From assembly GCA_019187195.1 (NCBI GenBank), contig JABAQT010000019.1, positions 1 through 61,682 of the forward strand: a stretch of DNA of 61,682 nt. The letters run 5' to 3'. The first letter of the stretch is position 1, and every line of letters begins with the position of its first letter. Under the pieces are notes generated by a model. It did not search any database. It was not told the origin of the DNA and saw nothing but the letters and a program-made list of their open reading frames with translations. Position numbers and translations under genes: made by a program. This document shows, piece by piece, positions 59,054 through 61,682 of this stretch. The DNA is from Bryobacteraceae bacterium. GTDB lineage: Bacteria; Acidobacteriota; Terriglobia; Bryobacterales; Bryobacteraceae.

Positions 59054-61678
59054 CTAAGCGATCTCGATCGTGACGATCTCCCAAGGTTTCAGACGGAATG
59101 CAATGCGTCCCGCGGAAACGGCGAACTTCCTTCCGTTGGAGAGCGCGTCGCCATGCAAGTCGACTTCCCGCGCCGACATGGCCTGCCGCAGGACCAGCGT
59201 CCCCTCGGCGGGCTGGCCCGATGATTCGAAGATCCGGACCAAGAGCCGCCCGTCCTGCCGGTAGAAGGCCGAAAGCTGGGCGTTCGGACATTCAAGCTGC
59301 AGGAAGCTGTGTTCGGCGGGCAGAGACCGGCTTGTCGCCGGCAGGCGTCTCGACCGGTAGGACGGCTGTATAGGATGACGGATTTCCAGGGCGCGGCGGA
59401 ATACCTCGCCGCGCCTCCAGTCTCCTTCATGGAGCAGGAGGTGATAGTCGAACCGCTGGGGGCCCTCCCCCTGGCGGGCCGGGGTAATGAACTTCTCCCA
59501 GGAGTCCTTCGTAACCGGCGGGTTGACACGGAGCAGGAAATGTCTCAAGGCGTTCCACCCGGAAACCAGTTGGTATCCTTTCTCGCCGGTTGTGCCCACA
59601 AGGGCCAGCCCCGCGGCTCCATACGAGTAATCCGCCCAATTGGCTCCGTAGAACACGTCTTTCAGCAGCCGTTCGGGGCGGGTGTAGGCGATGCGTGAGG
59701 GATCCCGGGGCTCGACGCCGAAGTGCGCGTCGGCGAATAGCCGGCCCGGCCGCGGCAGTCCCACGGCGGCGAACAAGTACCCGCAACCGCCTTGACTGCG
59801 TACTTGTGCGTCGAAGCTGACGCGGCGCGCGTGCGGATACAGATGGCCGGTGAGGTGGACAGCATGCGGCCCGGCGGAGCCTGTCAACCGGAAGGTGCTG
59901 CGCAACGGACCGCGGCTGATCTCACAGCGCGTCGCACGCATCGGCTCCGTCTTCACGATCGGTCCGTACAGGTATGGCCCCGTCTCATTGACCTCCGCCC
60001 ATACGATTTCTCCGGCGCCCGCATACCGGCTCCCCGACGCTTTGTCGAGCAGCGCCTCGATGCCGCCCTCGGAAAACTCCATCGAGGCAAACTCCGTGTC
60101 CAGAACGCCGCCGGATGAAAAGGGCTCCGGCTGCTGAAGAGGACCATCGGCGGGGTCGAGGAATACCGTGGTATAGCCGAGCGCCGGAACCCGCGCGCGG
60201 ATGAGAAGCACGAACTCCTTGTAGCGGGTCTTTCCCGCCGGTCCCGGATACCGGTTCGCCTGGACCACCTGGTGCGGAATAACGTTTTCATGCGAGTCCC
60301 GCGCCACGACGTTCGAGGCGCCGCCCGGCGGCATCGAAGCCCAGATCCGGACCACCTCCGTCCGGTCCCACGGCAGGTCGTTGAACAGGAGTACGTACGG
60401 GCGTTCTTCCCGCTTCTGCCTGACACGCGCCGCGATGTTCCGGATGGCCCGGTCGCGAAGGCTCTCCGCGGTGAACACAACCGTGCGCACTTTCCGCGAC
60501 TGGGCCGCGTAATCCTCTTCGAACAGCCAGTTCTGCGCGTGGGAGGAAGCCGAAAGCAGCTCCAGCCAGCGATCTTCCAACTCCTTGGCGGGGTACGGCG
60601 TTTCAGCGGGCGGCAGGCAACTCGACCACATTTCGGCCGACACCAGCGCGCGGTCGGCGCGCGTCCGCCACGTGCGCAGACCATTGTTCCCGTTCAGCCC
60701 GTACAAGTAGGTCCACAGAGTCGACTCGAGGACGCCCGAACGGCGAGGCAGTGTAGCGGATTCGCGGCGAAGGGCTTCGAAGAACTCGACCGGCGTGGCA
60801 TAGGCGAGCGGCGACGGTTCGTTCCTGTTCCAGAGCCGGATGAACTCGGCAAGAGGGATCAGACCATCCTGCCCGTCACCGGCGGGAACCGCGGAGCGGA
60901 GCGGCCGGACGTCGTCGCTGCCCATCGGCAGCCAGACGCAGTTTCCCCCGCGCGGTTCAGCGGCGGGAGCGACTTCCTTCTCATAGAAGCCGGCCGCGGC
61001 GGCCGCCCACGAGTTCCGGAAATCTCCGAGACTCGCGGCCGAGCGGATCCCGGTGTAGTGCCCCCTCGACGCCAGGATCTCCGTTCCGTCAAGACCCTGC
61101 CAGATCAGATTCCGCGGGACTCCCTCGGCCGTATAGCCCTCGTCGGGACGGTCGAAGCGATACGCCCAGTACCCGGCTTTGCGCAGGATCTGCGGCATTT
61201 GCGCGGGTCCGGCGGTCACGTCGAACTTCACCATTACTTGCGGCTGAAATCGAGGCAGGATCTGACGAAACTTCCGGCGGCCCAGGACGATGTCGCGGAT
61301 CAGGCTCTCGCTTTCCATCCAGGCCGGGTGCTGATTGGCAATCGAACCGCCGCAGACGGCCATCTTGCCCGATTCCACAGCCTGGCGGAACTCGTTCACC
61401 CTATCGGGGCAGCGGTCGAGGAACGCTTCCACCTGTTCGTTCCAGGTATCGACGAAGAAACGGTATTCGGGCTGCGCCCGAAGAATGTCGAGTGCTTCCG
61501 CAACGACTTGCGCCGCGCGTTCGGCCTGCCACTGGCGCGTGTGCGTCCAGGCCCAGTCGATATGGGAGTACGGAACGATGAACAGCTTGCGCCCGGCGAA
61601 GGATTTGGTTTGCGCCGGCGCTTCGCGCGCGCCCAGCGCGGCAACCAGCCGCAGCAGATTACGTCTCGATATCGGCAT
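59054..61678 (-). CDS. Glycoside hydrolase family 38-like (alpha-mannosidase type) protein
   Basis: The 874-residue protein begins with a Tat-like signal (SRRNLLRLVAALG), then a GH38 N-terminal domain. The metal-binding HxD pair is PYSHIDWAWTHTRQW (His39, Asp41). WNEQVEAFLDRCPDRV and VKFDVTAGPAQMPQILRKAGYWAYRFDRP align with the family's nucleophile block, where the usual PDxFG reads FDVTAG. The C-terminal mannosidase beta domains follow. It would remove mannose or a related sugar from glycans in the periplasm. The substitution in the nucleophile block means activity should not be taken for granted. It lies 29 bases upstream of gltX on the same strand. The start is ATG at 61678, near the window edge. 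Confidence 0.82.
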   Translation of the reverse strand: MPISRRNLLRLVAALGAREAPAQTKSFAGRKLFIVPYSHIDWAWTHTRQWQAERAAQVVAEALDILRAQPEYRFFVDTWNEQVEAFLDRCPDRVNEFRQAVESGKMAVCGGSIANQHPAWMESESLIRDIVLGRRKFRQILPRFQPQVMVKFDVTAGPAQMPQILRKAGYWAYRFDRPDEGYTAEGVPRNLIWQGLDGTEILASRGHYTGIRSAASLGDFRNSWAAAAAGFYEKEVAPAAEPRGGNCVWLPMGSDDVRPLRSAVPAGDGQDGLIPLAEFIRLWNRNEPSPLAYATPVEFFEALRRESATLPRRSGVLESTLWTYLYGLNGNNGLRTWRTRADRALVSAEMWSSCLPPAETPYPAKELEDRWLELLSASSHAQNWLFEEDYAAQSRKVRTVVFTAESLRDRAIRNIAARVRQKREERPYVLLFNDLPWDRTEVVRIWASMPPGGASNVVARDSHENVIPHQVVQANRYPGPAGKTRYKEFVLLIRARVPALGYTTVFLDPADGPLQQPEPFSSGGVLDTEFASMEFSEGGIEALLDKASGSRYAGAGEIVWAEVNETGPYLYGPIVKTEPMRATRCEISRGPLRSTFRLTGSAGPHAVHLTGHLYPHARRVSFDAQVRSQGGCGYLFAAVGLPRPGRLFADAHFGVEPRDPSRIAYTRPERLLKDVFYGANWADYSYGAAGLALVGTTGEKGYQLVSGWNALRHFLLRVNPPVTKDSWEKFITPARQGEGPQRFDYHLLLHEGDWRRGEVFRRALEIRHPIQPSYRSRRLPATSRSLPAEHSFLQLECPNAQLSAFYRQDGRLLVRIFESSGQPAEGTLVLRQAMSAREVDLHGDALSNGRKFAVSAGRIAFRLKPWEIVTIEIA

Positions 61679-61682
61679 TCCG

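Overview
The window looks like a chromosomal segment of a GC-rich Acidobacteriota member, probably from the Bryobacterales/Solibacter side. This is inferred from gene content only: three giant TonB-dependent receptors with an N-terminal carboxypeptidase-regulatory-like domain (Oar type), PEP-CTERM and 3-keto-disaccharide-hydrolase (DUF1080) proteins, a tannase-family esterase, a Ser/Thr kinase fused to TPRs, and a type II secretion cluster preceded by its own sigma/anti-sigma pair. There is no tRNA, rRNA, CRISPR array, transposase, integrase or phage gene. Nearly all the DNA is coding and the intergenic gaps are short. Layout: 1-3.4 kb is the str operon read leftwards (rpsL-rpsG-fusA-tuf; tuf is cut by the window edge) with a promoter and a long leader. 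3.5-6.8 kb is a leftward three-gene module of a TPR-secretin-cohesin fusion protein and two pseudopilins. 7.0-13.9 kb holds smpB, a metal-dependent cyclase/hydrolase, a DUF1080 protein, a GT39-like membrane glycosyltransferase, a GH20-like secreted protein and a sodium:solute symporter. 14-17.6 kb holds a Ser/Thr kinase with TPRs and a divergent VapBC-like toxin-antitoxin pair. 17.6-19.7 kb holds a tannase and a DinB-like protein. 19.8-34.2 kb is the main system: ECF-like sigma factor, anti-sigma factor, a conserved-looking hypothetical protein and GspE, then a leftward toxin-antitoxin pair and methyltransferase, then GspF-G-H-I-J-K-L-M-C, a small secreted protein and the GspD secretin. Most junctions overlap by 4 bases, as expected for a translationally coupled type II secretion operon. 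34.4-38 kb is TonB receptor 1 with a strong terminator. 38-44 kb, leftwards, holds an NtrY/NtrX-like two-component pair, a BNR/sialidase-like protein, an AhpD-like protein and, upstream of ntrY, a PEP-CTERM protein with a highly structured 5' region. 44-52 kb, leftwards, holds a tight operon (51-codon ORF, Gfo/Idh/MocA oxidoreductase, TonB receptor 2, 2Fe-2S ferredoxin, SDR) followed by a coupled pair of acyltransferase-like protein and VAO-type flavoenzyme. 52-55.7 kb is TonB receptor 3. 55.8-61.7 kb holds convergent glnS and gltX and a GH38-like alpha-mannosidase. How it fits together: the cell appears to be a heterotroph living on complex carbohydrate or plant-derived material. It exports hydrolases through the type II system, imports products through TonB receptors and the symporter, and processes them with hydrolases and oxidoreductases. 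Strongest leads: the sigma/anti-sigma pair built into the secretion operon; the secretin-cohesin fusion with two pseudopilins; the acyltransferase-flavoenzyme pair; an 11-bp inverted repeat that could mask the ribosome-binding site of the PEP-CTERM gene; a 12-unit MGYGG array inside GspD; and a recurring arrangement in which a near-perfect -10 box lies 6-8 bases before the start codon, suggesting leaderless mRNAs. All coordinates and starts were read by eye; no homology search was run.
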